A model generated the notes under the pieces. It saw only the letters and a program-made list of their open reading frames with translations, had not been told where the DNA came from and did not search any database. The position numbers were made by a program, and so were the translations under genes. From positions 137,483 to 201,482 of the forward strand of contig DBYX01000002.1 of NCBI GenBank assembly GCA_002311665.1: a DNA stretch of 64,000 nucleotides. Direction: 5' to 3'. Within the stretch, counting starts at the first letter, position 1, and each line of letters starts with the position of its first letter. Positions 9,400 through 18,073 of this stretch are shown here, one piece after another. The stretch comes from Lachnoclostridium sp. UBA1175. Lineage in GTDB: Bacteria; Bacillota; Clostridia; Lachnospirales; Lachnospiraceae.

Positions 9400-10998
9400 T
9401 TATCTCGTAAACTGCGAGATGAACTTCCAGGCGTTCTCGTTCGTGTGTCGTCTGCACTCGTGAATCTGGTTGTCGATGCTCGCCAACGCCGTGCGGCATA
9501 CGCCGTCCTCGCTGTCGTAGTAGTTGATCGTGAGGATACTTCCGCGCGACTCGTCCGAAACCTTCTCGACGCGGTCGCCCGGGATTCCCCAGATCTTGTC
9601 CTCCCAGTTCTCGCGGTTCTCGTAGTCGACGTCGAACTTCTTCACGAGCTTGTTGACATCGGCGAGATACTGGATGCGCTCCAGTCCCGTGGCGGCCTGG
9701 AAAGCCAACTCCGGAAGGTGCGATTTTTCGCCGCCCGAGTAGAACACGGGAACCGGCACATTGCTGTTCATGCGCTTGTCGCCTACGGAGAGCCCGAACG
9801 GGTTGTTCTTCACCGGGAACAGTGCGCTCGCGGGCGCGAGGCCGGCAAACAGCTCCGGATACTCCTGGAACATATCCCAGGTCTTGCCGCTGCCCATCGA
9901 GAAGCCGCTCGCGTAGATGCGGTGCTCATCGATGCTGTACTTCTTCTTCAGGTCCTCGATCACCTGCACGACCTCGGTCGCGGTGACATCCTGATGGTTC
10001 TCCAGCGAGACGAACAGGAAGTTGTACTTGTGTGCAACCTCCCACCAGCCTGCCACGTACGTCAGGTACATCGACGTGTCTCCGCCGCCGTGGAAGCCCA
10101 TCATAAGCGGCACGGGACCGTTGTCGAAGATACCGTTGTTATAATACGCAAAATAACCGACCTTATGCTCGGGCGCGTCCTTGTAGCGTCCGCGGTTGTC
10201 CGGGGACGTCTTCACGAGTGTGTAGCCGACATCCTCGGTCATGCCGAGCTCCTCGAAATCGGGCTCGAGCTCGATCTTGCCGCACCACATCTTGAACTTC
10301 TTGACAAAGCTCTTGAAATCCGCCTTGTAGTCCGCCTCCGTCTTCACGAGAAGATTCTCGCACTCGCCGAACGCCGCGTTGACCTCCGCGGAGTTACCCA
10401 CGCTCAGGATCGCGATGTCCTTGCGCTCCACCTGCGGGATCACCGAGAGGCCCTGCATCGAGCACATTGCCGGCGTGATCTCGCCCGGTCCCCACAGGTA
10501 CTCGCCCTGCAGCGTCTTGAGAAGATGCGTCGCCACGTAATCCGCGGACTTGCCGAAGCTGTAGATGTCCGCGCGGAAGATCGCGCCACGCACGTAATAG
10601 CCCTGGAACTCTCTCGTGAAGAAGTTTTGGATCTCCACGATGCCGTCCTTGTAGAAAGGATTCATCTTGACTTCCGCGATCAGCGCCGCGTACAGCTCCT
10701 CCGTCGCGTTCGCCCAGCCGCCCTCGCAGGTCGGATACACAAACAGCACGCTCGAATCCACCGCCGAAGCGATGTCCGCGAGTCCGCTCTCCTTCGCGAA
10801 AGCGATCGCCGCATTCATATCCTGCGGGTTCTCCTCAAACACCGTGAGCATCGGTGCGCGGAAGGTATAATTGTTCACCTCGCCGTCGATCTTCGTCGCC
10901 GGCACGTACACCTTCAGATCAAACTGCTCATACGTATGCCCCCAACTCTTGCTGCCATCCGGATAAAACGTAACTTCCGGCCGCTCCATAATTCCCAT
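9400..10998 (-). CDS. Alpha/beta-hydrolase of the PHB-depolymerase-like esterase group, with N-terminal extension
   Basis: The 532-residue protein has two parts: about 260 N-terminal residues without a recognised fold, and an esterase domain from about 280. The latter shows an oxyanion loop GFHGGG (301-306) and the nucleophile elbow GFSMG with Ser367, inside an ASGFSMG block typical of poly(3-hydroxybutyrate) depolymerase and related esterases. There is no signal peptide, so an intracellular ester substrate is likely. The start at 10998 was chosen over an upstream in-frame codon because AAGGAGG lies ten bases before it. It is monocistronic with a strong terminator. The precise substrate is unknown. 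Confidence 0.78.
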   Translation of the reverse strand: MGIMERPEVTFYPDGSKSWGHTYEQFDLKVYVPATKIDGEVNNYTFRAPMLTVFEENPQDMNAAIAFAKESGLADIASAVDSSVLFVYPTCEGGWANATEELYAALIAEVKMNPFYKDGIVEIQNFFTREFQGYYVRGAIFRADIYSFGKSADYVATHLLKTLQGEYLWGPGEITPAMCSMQGLSVIPQVERKDIAILSVGNSAEVNAAFGECENLLVKTEADYKADFKSFVKKFKMWCGKIELEPDFEELGMTEDVGYTLVKTSPDNRGRYKDAPEHKVGYFAYYNNGIFDNGPVPLMMGFHGGGDTSMYLTYVAGWWEVAHKYNFLFVSLENHQDVTATEVVQVIEDLKKKYSIDEHRIYASGFSMGSGKTWDMFQEYPELFAGLAPASALFPVKNNPFGLSVGDKRMNSNVPVPVFYSGGEKSHLPELAFQAATGLERIQYLADVNKLVKKFDVDYENRENWEDKIWGIPGDRVEKVSDESRGSILTINYYDSEDGVCRTALASIDNQIHECRRHTNENAWKFISQFTR

Positions 10999-11368
10999 GA
11001 AACCGTTACCTCCTTCATTTTCGTAACCGGCGCCGACTTCCGGCGACGCCCGCGCGAGACCGCGGTTTCCTCCCGGTCCCATTCGACTGATTATTGTATC
11101 ATGCCGCGGAAAATGAGGCAATGTGTATTCTTATCGAAACTGCCAACTCACGCTCCCTCCCGGCATTTTTCCGAGACACTTCGCCGGGGCATTTTCCGCG
11201 CGGAAAATGCGGTTTCACACAATCGTACGAAAGATTCCACACAGTTTCCACAATCCTTCCATATCAACTCCCATTTTGCGCGGTATACTCAGCTCAACAA
11301 AGCAAAACAGAGCTTTGGCGGGGAACAGAGAAATTACCGGTTAAGCGGATCCGAAAGGAGGAATCCAT
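10999..11368. other. Intergenic region with divergent promoters and a perfect palindrome
   Basis: This 370-base gap separates two divergent genes. Three copies of the GGAAAATG/CATTTTCC octamer occur in it, two of them joined head to head as a perfect 22-base palindrome at 11189-11210. A TATACT near 11286-11291 could be the -10 box of the lipoprotein gene, but no good -35 box is seen. AAAGGAGGA precedes the ATG at 11369. No convincing small gene or RNA was recognised. Confidence 0.5.
11189..11210. repeat. Perfect 22-base palindrome built from the GGAAAATG octamer
   Basis: The left half GCATTTTCCGC and the right half GCGGAAAATGC are exact reverse complements with no spacer. It could bind a dimeric regulator or form a cruciform. 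It lies between the divergent esterase and lipoprotein genes, about 160 bases upstream of the latter. Confidence 0.8.
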
Positions 11369-12859
11369 ATGAACAAGACTACAAGATCTATTCGAAATAT
11401 CATGACACTCCTACTTGCCGTCCTTTTGACTCTGGTGTTGGTCGCCTGCGGAAAAACCGCCGCTTCCGACACCGGCTCTTCGGACGGAGACGAGCGGAAG
11501 AGTAAGAACACGACGAGCGAGAGCACGAACGACGAAAACACGAACGACACGGACTCGAACAACGAGAACTCGAACGACAAAAAAACGAATAACAATAATA
11601 ACAATACGAACGACAATACGGACAATAAAGCAAACAACGGGCAGAACAACAACGGTTCGGTCAACAATGTGAGCAGCACGATCGACGCCATCGATCCCGA
11701 CGAGATATTCAGCGACCGTGATCTCGAGCAGTCTCCGGACCTCGCGGACGCAACGGTCATCACCGTCGCCGACGGCAAGACCATCGACATCACCGAGGCC
11801 GGTGTGTACCGCATCGCCGGGACGGCGGCGGACTGCACGATCCGCGTCGACGCAGGCCTGAAGGACAAGGTCGGGCTTGTGCTCGACGGTGTCACGATCA
11901 CCAACAGGGATTTTCCGGCGATCTACATCGTATCCGCCGACAAGTGCTTCATCACCACGGTGAAGGACAGTTCCCTCTCCGTGACCGGAACGTTCCGCGC
12001 GGACGGTACCACCAACACGGATGCGGTGATCTTCTCCCGCGATGACATAACGTTGAACGGAACCGCGACGCTCACGGTCAACTCAGCCAAGGGAAACGGT
12101 ATCTCCTGCAAGGATGACATCAAGGTGACCGGCGGCACATACGTGCTCACCACCGAGCTCGACAGTCTGGAGGCCAACGACTCCATCGCGATCTGCGGCG
12201 GCTCCTTCACCATAACCTCGCAGAAGGACGGTCTTCACAGCGAGAACGAGGATGACAACACGACAGGCTACCTTTACATAAGCGGCGGCAACTTCGCCAT
12301 CCAGGCCAAGAGCGACGGTTTCCAGGGAACCACGTTCGTACGGATCGACGGTGGCTCCATCAAGATCAAAGCCTCCGAGGGTATCGAGGCGACATACGTC
12401 GAGATCAACGACGGCGACATTGACATCTACGGTTCCGACGACGGCATCAACGCCTCCCGCAAGAGCACGGCGTACTCGACGCCGACGGTTGTCTTCAACG
12501 GCGGCAACATCAAGATTGAGGTCGGCCGGGGCGACACCGACGCGGTCGACGCGAACGGCGACATCTACGTGAACGGCGGCACCATCGACGTGACGGCCAA
12601 CGGACTCTCCTCCTTCGACTACGACGGCAAGGCCGAGTTCAACGGCGGAACGATCTACATCAACGGCGAGAAGGTAGACTCCATCCCGAAGTCGATGTTC
12701 GGTCCCGGACAGGGCGGACGCGGCGGCTGGGGCGGCAACGGAAACAACAACGGAAACAATAACAAAGGCAATAAGGGCAATAAAGGAAATCAGGACAACA
12801 AAGACAACAAGAATAACGAAAACAAGAACAACGGCAACCGATTGACACAGCCGCTGTGA
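11369..12859 (+). CDS. Lipoprotein with Cthe_2159-like carbohydrate-binding beta-helix domain
   Basis: The 496-residue protein begins with a lipoprotein signal ending in LVAC (Cys27), so it is exported and lipid-anchored. Residues 28-100 are an Asn/Asp/Ser/Thr-rich linker. Residues 110-445 carry short repeated strands such as GGTYV, GGSFT and GGNIK, the pattern of the Cthe_2159/DUF4353 family, right-handed beta-helix proteins reported to bind polygalacturonic acid. The last 50 residues are Gly/Asn/Lys-rich. A cell-surface polysaccharide-binding role is inferred. A two-component pair follows 240 bases downstream on the same strand. The Asn-rich linker uses unusually A-rich codons (AAC, AAT, AAA). 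Confidence 0.82.
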   Translation: MNKTTRSIRNIMTLLLAVLLTLVLVACGKTAASDTGSSDGDERKSKNTTSESTNDENTNDTDSNNENSNDKKTNNNNNNTNDNTDNKANNGQNNNGSVNNVSSTIDAIDPDEIFSDRDLEQSPDLADATVITVADGKTIDITEAGVYRIAGTAADCTIRVDAGLKDKVGLVLDGVTITNRDFPAIYIVSADKCFITTVKDSSLSVTGTFRADGTTNTDAVIFSRDDITLNGTATLTVNSAKGNGISCKDDIKVTGGTYVLTTELDSLEANDSIAICGGSFTITSQKDGLHSENEDDNTTGYLYISGGNFAIQAKSDGFQGTTFVRIDGGSIKIKASEGIEATYVEINDGDIDIYGSDDGINASRKSTAYSTPTVVFNGGNIKIEVGRGDTDAVDANGDIYVNGGTIDVTANGLSSFDYDGKAEFNGGTIYINGEKVDSIPKSMFGPGQGGRGGWGGNGNNNGNNNKGNKGNKGNQDNKDNKNNENKNNGNRLTQPL

Positions 12860-13098
12860 TTTTCCGAAATATACTGTGCGGCGACGGCGGAACCTCCGCC
12901 GTTGTCAACCAAAGACCGGCCGGATCCTGAGGCCGGCGTAACCAAGCCAGTCTGTCGGTCGTGCTCCTCTTCGTCCCCCACGAACGGGCACGGCCATCCC
13001 CCACAAAACCACGGCAACCATCGGGAAGAAAGGCTTTGTGCCTTTTCATTCCCGGCCGTTTGTTATATACTTGTAGCATCAGATACAAGGAGGCTGCC

Positions 13099-13779
13099 AT
13101 GTCAAAAATTCTGATTGCGGATGACGAGCCGGATATCGCGCGCCTGATTGAGCGATACGCCGTGCGCGAAGGCTACGAGGTGAAGAGCGTCACCAACGGC
13201 GACGAGGCGATCGACGCGTGCCGCCGGGAGGACTTCGACATCATCGTGATGGACGTTATGATGCCCGACACGGACGGTTTTACGGCCTGCAAGAAGATCC
13301 GCGAATTCAAGGATATCCCTGTTTTGATGCTCTCCGCGCGCGGCACCGAGTACGACAAGCTGTTCGGCTTCGAGGTCGGCGTGGACGACTATGTGACCAA
13401 ACCCTTCTCACCGAAGGAACTCCTGGCCCGGATCAACGCGATCCTCCGTCGGCGCGGCGTCGCCGCGACAACGGAGCGGAAGGACAGCGAGATCCTGCGT
13501 GGCGCCGGCATCGAGGTGGATACGCTCGGGCACAATGTGAGCGTGGACGGCGTGCGCACGGAGCTCACCGCGAAGGAGTTCGCGATCCTCGTCTGCCTGC
13601 TGCGTAACAAAGGCATTGTGCTCTCCCGCGACCGGATCATGAACGAGGTCTGGGGCTACGATTATTTCGGTGACGACCGGACTGTCGACTGGCAGATCAA
13701 ACTGCTACGCGGCAAGCTCGGCCCGTACCGCGACAACATCCACACCATCAGAGGGGCAGGATACAAATTTGAAGACTAA
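13099..13779 (+). CDS. OmpR/PhoB-family response regulator
   Basis: The 226-residue protein has a receiver domain with acidic pocket Asp8/Asp9, phospho-acceptor Asp52 in IIVMDVMMPD, Thr/Ser switch region LMLSA and Lys101 in VTKPF, then a winged-helix DNA-binding domain (about 130-226) with the typical RTVDWQIKLLR recognition region. The ATG at 13099 has AAGGAGG five bases upstream. Its stop overlaps the kinase start by 11 bases, so the pair is coupled. It is transcribed in the same direction as the carbohydrate-binding lipoprotein, which may be a target, but no binding site was recognised. Confidence 0.93.
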   Translation: MSKILIADDEPDIARLIERYAVREGYEVKSVTNGDEAIDACRREDFDIIVMDVMMPDTDGFTACKKIREFKDIPVLMLSARGTEYDKLFGFEVGVDDYVTKPFSPKELLARINAILRRRGVAATTERKDSEILRGAGIEVDTLGHNVSVDGVRTELTAKEFAILVCLLRNKGIVLSRDRIMNEVWGYDYFGDDRTVDWQIKLLRGKLGPYRDNIHTIRGAGYKFED

Positions 13780-15325
13780 ACGGAAGTCGTTTCAATTCAA
13801 GCTGTGGGCTTATTTTGCACTGTTCGCGGCGCTGATCTTCATCGTGCTCTGGCTCCTGCAGACTGTGTTCCTGCAGGGGTTTTACAACAGTATGCTGATC
13901 CACAACACAAACCGTGTCCTGCGAAGCATCGCCGAGTGCGGCAGCGACGAGGAGGTAAACCGTGCGATCGAGGACAATGCCCGTGACAGCTCGGTACAGA
14001 TCTATGTTGTCGACTCCGAGGGCAATCTCCTGACGGAAAATGACCCCTTTATGGTGGCACGCGGACGCGATCAGGGCCCCCGCGCGGAGAAGCAGGATTT
14101 TCCGGGCAAGCGCGATGACAATCCCCGCAGCGAGGACAATGAGCGCCCGGATGAGCCCCGCACGGAGGATAATAACCGGCCGGACGACAGGAACGGCCCG
14201 CGGGAGTTCCCCGGCAACAAGGTCAACCCCGGTTCCGTGCTTCCGCCGTTCTTCACCGAACAGTTGGCCGATCTCCCGAAGAACAGCAGCGAGACATTCG
14301 AGTGGCGCAGCGATGAGATGTATTTCTGCGCGCGCCGCATCACATACAACGAAAGCAGCGACAGCATCCTGCTGGTGAGCACCCCGCTCAACGCCGTCGG
14401 TTCCGCAGTCCGCGTGATCCGCATGCAGCTGATCTGGGTGACGATCCTCTCGCTGATCCTGAGCTTCGTGCTCTCGTGGTTCCTCGCCCGCAAATTCTCC
14501 GGGCCGGTGAACCGGATCTCCGAGAAAGCGAACAAGCTCGGCGATCGCGATTACTCCGAGGATTACCCTCACGGATTCTGCACTGAGCTCGACGACCTGA
14601 GCAGCACGCTTGACCGCACAAATGAAAAACTGATCGTCTCGCGCAATTTCCAGACGGAGCTTATGGCCAATGTCTCGCACGACCTGCGCACGCCCCTCAC
14701 GATGATCAAGGGCTACGCGGAGATGATCAACGACATCTCCTTCGACGACCGCGAGCAGTGCCGCAACGACATGCAGGTCATCGTCAAGGAGGCCGATCGT
14801 CTGACTGCGCTCGTGAACGAGATACTCGCGTACTCCGAGCTGCAGACCGCGGACAAACTTGAATATTCTACAGATGTAGATCTTAGTAAACTGGCATTTT
14901 CCATTATAGAGAGCTTCGAGACGCTCAGCAAGCCGGCGGGCATCCGCGTTGAGCGGGAGATCACCTCCGGGATCGTCGTGGACGGCAGCCGGAGCCATCT
15001 GGAGCGCGCTCTGTACAACCTTATGGAAAATGCGGTCCGCCATACCGGTGAGCGCAAGGAGATCCTTGTTCGCCTCACTGCGGACAACGGCATCGCCACT
15101 CTCTCGGTCACCGACTACGGCAACGGCATTCCCGCGGAGGAGCTCGAGCACATTTGGGACCGCTACTATACTTCCCGCCAGCGCAAGGGTCAGGGGGTAT
15201 CCGGTCTTGGGCTTGCGATCGTCAAGCAGATCGTGACGATGCACGGCGGACAATGCAAGGTCGTCTCCGAGCCCGGCAAGGGCAGCACCTTCTCCATCGA
15301 GCTTAAGGTGCTTGCAAAGAACTGA
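13769..15325 (+). CDS. Membrane sensor histidine kinase, partner of the preceding regulator
   Basis: Translation probably starts at a TTG (13769) inside the regulator gene, with AGGA seven bases upstream, giving 518 residues. Two membrane helices (about 12-36 and 216-240) flank an extracellular domain. A HAMP domain follows, then HisKA with His304 in VSHDLRTPL, and a HATPase domain with N-box NLMENAVRH, G1 box DYGNGIP and G2 box GVSGLGLA. All kinase motifs are intact. The extracellular part carries a charged, repetitive stretch (about 98-150) with variants of R(S/T)EDNxRPD, probably disordered and surface-exposed. The signal is unknown. Confidence 0.93.
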   Translation: MKTKRKSFQFKLWAYFALFAALIFIVLWLLQTVFLQGFYNSMLIHNTNRVLRSIAECGSDEEVNRAIEDNARDSSVQIYVVDSEGNLLTENDPFMVARGRDQGPRAEKQDFPGKRDDNPRSEDNERPDEPRTEDNNRPDDRNGPREFPGNKVNPGSVLPPFFTEQLADLPKNSSETFEWRSDEMYFCARRITYNESSDSILLVSTPLNAVGSAVRVIRMQLIWVTILSLILSFVLSWFLARKFSGPVNRISEKANKLGDRDYSEDYPHGFCTELDDLSSTLDRTNEKLIVSRNFQTELMANVSHDLRTPLTMIKGYAEMINDISFDDREQCRNDMQVIVKEADRLTALVNEILAYSELQTADKLEYSTDVDLSKLAFSIIESFETLSKPAGIRVEREITSGIVVDGSRSHLERALYNLMENAVRHTGERKEILVRLTADNGIATLSVTDYGNGIPAEELEHIWDRYYTSRQRKGQGVSGLGLAIVKQIVTMHGGQCKVVSEPGKGSTFSIELKVLAKN

Positions 15326-15411
15326 CAGGCGCGGTTTTCGCGCCAATAGAAAAGCGCCGGTTTCCCGACGCTTCCCAACTTCAAAGGCTTTCCTTTTGGC
15401 ATCTTCTGAGG

Positions 15412-15448
15412 CAGACGCCGCGTCTAACGCGTGCGTCTGTTTCGTTTC
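15412..15448 (+). terminator. Terminator of the two-component operon
   Basis: A stem pairs CAGACGC-GCGT with ACGC-GCGTCTG (15412-15439) and is followed by TTTCGTTTC. Two weaker GC-rich hairpins precede it at 15328-15344 and 15352-15374. It lies between convergent genes. Confidence 0.65.
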
Positions 15449-15456
15449 TTCGCAGT

Positions 15457-16581
15457 TTACTTCTCCTGCCCCGCGAAAACCGAGGTCTTCAGCTCGGGGA
15501 TTGAAACTCTCGTATCCATCCCGTAGTATACGCGGTTAAAGTAAGCGACGATGCGCTCCGCGTCCTCCGCGAGCACCGCGTGCCCCTCCCTGTGGAAGCT
15601 CAGCACGATGTGATCGCCGAGACCGTGCGCCTCGTAGATCGCGTTCGCCTTCTTGTAGCACTCCCACATCGACGGCGCGTTGACCCAGTCCTCGCTCATG
15701 CAGGCCGCGATGATGAAATAGTAGCGGTTCTCTCCCATCGCGAGGATCGGCAGCCACTCCTGGTCGTACGGAATGTCCTTCGGCTCCGCGAACGACAGGA
15801 AACGGTCGACGAACCATCCTCTCTCGGCGTCCGACTGCAGGCAGCTGAGGGGCTCATTTTCTCCGTACGTGTATGCTGCGGGGCCGCCCACGCCCGTGAG
15901 ATCGTATGTATAGCCGGTCGAGCGGTAATTGTACAAAGCAAGGCCGCCCGCACCCGAGCAGGCCGGGATCGTCATACGGAAGCGCTTCTCGAACGCACCG
16001 CAGACCGCGGCCGATTTGCCGCAGCGGGATACGCCCGTCACCATCGAAGCGTCGGCGTCGAGGCAGAAGTCGCGGTTGAGGCCGCCGTACACGGCGTCGA
16101 GCACCTTCGCGGCGCCCCAGCCCCAGGCCATCAGCACGCCCGTCTGCTCGCTCCCGTCCTCGCCGTACGGGTAGATGTCGTAGAAGTTGCCCTTGCGCTC
16201 CGTGTTGTCCGACGCCATCGCGAACGAGTTGAACACGAGCACGGCGTATCCGTTCTCAAGCAGCACGTCCGTCGGCATCAGCGGATGAAGCGACACGATG
16301 AACGGCGAGCCGTTCGGATACTTCGCGCGCGCCTCCGCCGTCGGCAGGTACGCATGGATCGTAAAATCGGTCTCGCGGCCGTCCTTCTCGACGTGGATCT
16401 TCACAAGCTCGCCGCCGATGATCTCGAACGGGTTGCGCGGCTTGTCCGACACCTCCGTCTCCTTCGGATCGCGCCCCAGGAGCTCGTACGTGACCGTCTC
16501 GCCGTCGCGCCAGACGCCGTACATCTCCTTCTCGTAAAATGCTCTGATATCCGGGTTCTCCCGGTGTTCATTGTTCTGCAT
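15457..16581 (-). CDS. CE15-like glucuronoyl-esterase-family hydrolase
   Basis: The 374-residue protein carries a GVSRCGK block (183-189), close to the family hallmark GCSRxGK with nucleophile Ser185, followed by ACSGAGG (207-213) and a late REGHAV block with the candidate catalytic histidine near 345. Carbohydrate esterase family 15 cleaves ester bonds between lignin alcohols and glucuronic acid side chains of xylan. Most such enzymes are secreted; no signal peptide is seen here, so this one would be intracellular, which makes soluble esterified oligosaccharides or another ester the likelier substrate. AGGGG lies eight bases before the ATG. The family assignment is firm, the substrate is not. 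Confidence 0.78.
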   Translation of the reverse strand: MQNNEHRENPDIRAFYEKEMYGVWRDGETVTYELLGRDPKETEVSDKPRNPFEIIGGELVKIHVEKDGRETDFTIHAYLPTAEARAKYPNGSPFIVSLHPLMPTDVLLENGYAVLVFNSFAMASDNTERKGNFYDIYPYGEDGSEQTGVLMAWGWGAAKVLDAVYGGLNRDFCLDADASMVTGVSRCGKSAAVCGAFEKRFRMTIPACSGAGGLALYNYRSTGYTYDLTGVGGPAAYTYGENEPLSCLQSDAERGWFVDRFLSFAEPKDIPYDQEWLPILAMGENRYYFIIAACMSEDWVNAPSMWECYKKANAIYEAHGLGDHIVLSFHREGHAVLAEDAERIVAYFNRVYYGMDTRVSIPELKTSVFAGQEK

Positions 16582-16609
16582 AGCTGTAACCCCTAATATA
16601 TGTCTTGCT

Positions 16610-16639
16610 CATTTTCCGAAAACCCTTCTTCGGAAAATG
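16610..16639. repeat. Inverted pair of the GGAAAATG octamer in the nfnB-esterase gap
   Basis: CATTTTCCGAA (16610-16620) and TTCGGAAAATG (16629-16639) can form an 11-base hairpin. It lies two bases after the nfnB stop on the minus strand but has no T-tract, so it is not a standard terminator. Confidence 0.7.
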
Positions 16640-16640
16640 C

Positions 16641-18050
16641 TCACTTTCCCATAATCGCGCGGTCGATCGACGCCGCGGCCACCTTGCCCGCGCCCATCGC
16701 GCTGATGACCGTCGCCGCACCCGTGACCGCATCGCCGCCCGCGTACACGCCCTCGCGCGACGTGAGGCCGTCCTCGTTCACGATGATGCCGCCCTTGCGG
16801 TTGACCTCGAGGCCCTCCGTCGTGGATTTGATGAGCGGGTTCGGGCTCGTTCCGATCGCCATGATCACCGTATCGACGTGCAGCTCAAACTCGCTGCCCT
16901 CGATCACGACGGGGCGACGTCTTCCGCCGGCATCCGGCTCACCGAGTTCCATCCGTACGCAGCGGATGCCGGTGACAAAACCGTTGCGGGGATCGCGCGG
17001 GTCCTCCGGATTGTTGAAGCCGAGGATCTCCGTAGGGTTGCACAGAAGATGGAACTCGATGCCTTCCTCCTCCGCGTGCTCCACCTCCTCGCGGCGGGCG
17101 GGAAGCTCCTCCATCGAGCGGCGGTATACGATGTACACCTGCTCCGCACCGAGACGAAGTGCCGTGCGCGCCGCGTCCATCGCGACATTGCCGCCGCCGA
17201 CGACAGCCACATAGCCGCCCTTCATGATCGGCGTCGCGGAGTCATCGCGGTACGCCTTCATCAGGTTGCTCCGGGTGAGGAACTCGTTCGCCGAGTACAC
17301 GCCCTTGAACGACTCGCCGGGGATATTCATAAAGTTCGGAAGCCCTGCTCCCGAGCCGATAAACACAGCCTCAAAGCCCATCTCGAACAGCTCGTCGACC
17401 GTCAGCGTCTTGCCGATGATCACGTTCGTCTCGAACGTGACGCCGAGCGCCTTCAGGGAGTCAACCTCCTTCGCCACGATCGACTTCGGGAGACGGAACT
17501 CCGGAATGCCGTACACGAGCACGCCTCCCGCGGTGTGCAGAGCCTCGTACACCGTCACGGCATAGCCCTTCTTCGCGAGGTCTCCCGCACAGGTGAGGCC
17601 GGACGGGCCGGAACCCACGATCGCCACGCGGTGGCCGTTGCTCTCCGGCTTCTGCGGCAGCTCCGTCGCGTTCGCGTTGTGGTAATCCGCGACGAACCGC
17701 TCCAGCCGCCCGATGCCCACGGGCTCGAATTTGACGCCGAGCGTACATTTGCTCTCGCACTGCGTCTCCTGCGGGCACACGCGGCCGCACACGGCCGGCA
17801 GCGAGGAAGTCTGCTGGATCGTCTGATAAGCGCCCTCAAAGTCACCCTTCGCGATCTGCGCGATGAAATCGGGGATGTTGACATTGACCGGGCAACCGCT
17901 CACGCAGGGGCGGTTCTTGCAGTTTAAGCAGCGCTGTGCCTCCTCGACGGCGATCTCCGCCGTGTAGCCGAGCGCCACCTCGTCGAAATTGTGTGCACGC
18001 ACCTCGGGTGCCTGCGTAGGCATCTCGTGTTTCTTGGGAATGATTGGCAT
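16641..18050 (-). CDS. nfnB: NADH-dependent ferredoxin:NADP+ oxidoreductase, large subunit (GltD-like)
   Basis: The 469-residue protein has eight N-terminal cysteines for two [4Fe-4S] clusters (41, 44, 49, 53, 88, 92, 98, 102), an FAD motif GSGPSG (146-151) and a second dinucleotide motif VGGGNVAMDAA. This is the GltD-like large subunit of NfnAB, which bifurcates electrons from NADPH to NAD+ and ferredoxin or runs in reverse in anaerobes. The start at 18050 is the only good ATG after an AAGGAGG, although the 12-base spacing is long. nfnA lies 23 bases upstream, which separates this from a stand-alone glutamate synthase small subunit. Confidence 0.9.
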   Translation of the reverse strand: MPIIPKKHEMPTQAPEVRAHNFDEVALGYTAEIAVEEAQRCLNCKNRPCVSGCPVNVNIPDFIAQIAKGDFEGAYQTIQQTSSLPAVCGRVCPQETQCESKCTLGVKFEPVGIGRLERFVADYHNANATELPQKPESNGHRVAIVGSGPSGLTCAGDLAKKGYAVTVYEALHTAGGVLVYGIPEFRLPKSIVAKEVDSLKALGVTFETNVIIGKTLTVDELFEMGFEAVFIGSGAGLPNFMNIPGESFKGVYSANEFLTRSNLMKAYRDDSATPIMKGGYVAVVGGGNVAMDAARTALRLGAEQVYIVYRRSMEELPARREEVEHAEEEGIEFHLLCNPTEILGFNNPEDPRDPRNGFVTGIRCVRMELGEPDAGGRRRPVVIEGSEFELHVDTVIMAIGTSPNPLIKSTTEGLEVNRKGGIIVNEDGLTSREGVYAGGDAVTGAATVISAMGAGKVAAASIDRAIMGK

Positions 18051-18073
18051 GGGTATCGTTGTCCTCCTTATCG

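Noticed and set aside
9445..11505. Plus-strand open frame of 686 codons antisense to the large hydrolase
   Set aside because: Same shadow effect; it also runs through the divergent promoter region and into the lipoprotein gene in another frame.
13000..13065. Cyclic di-GMP riboswitch on the minus strand
   Set aside because: A CACAAAGCC and a GATGG element recall the class I motif, but the other conserved strands are missing and no suitable downstream gene lies in that direction.
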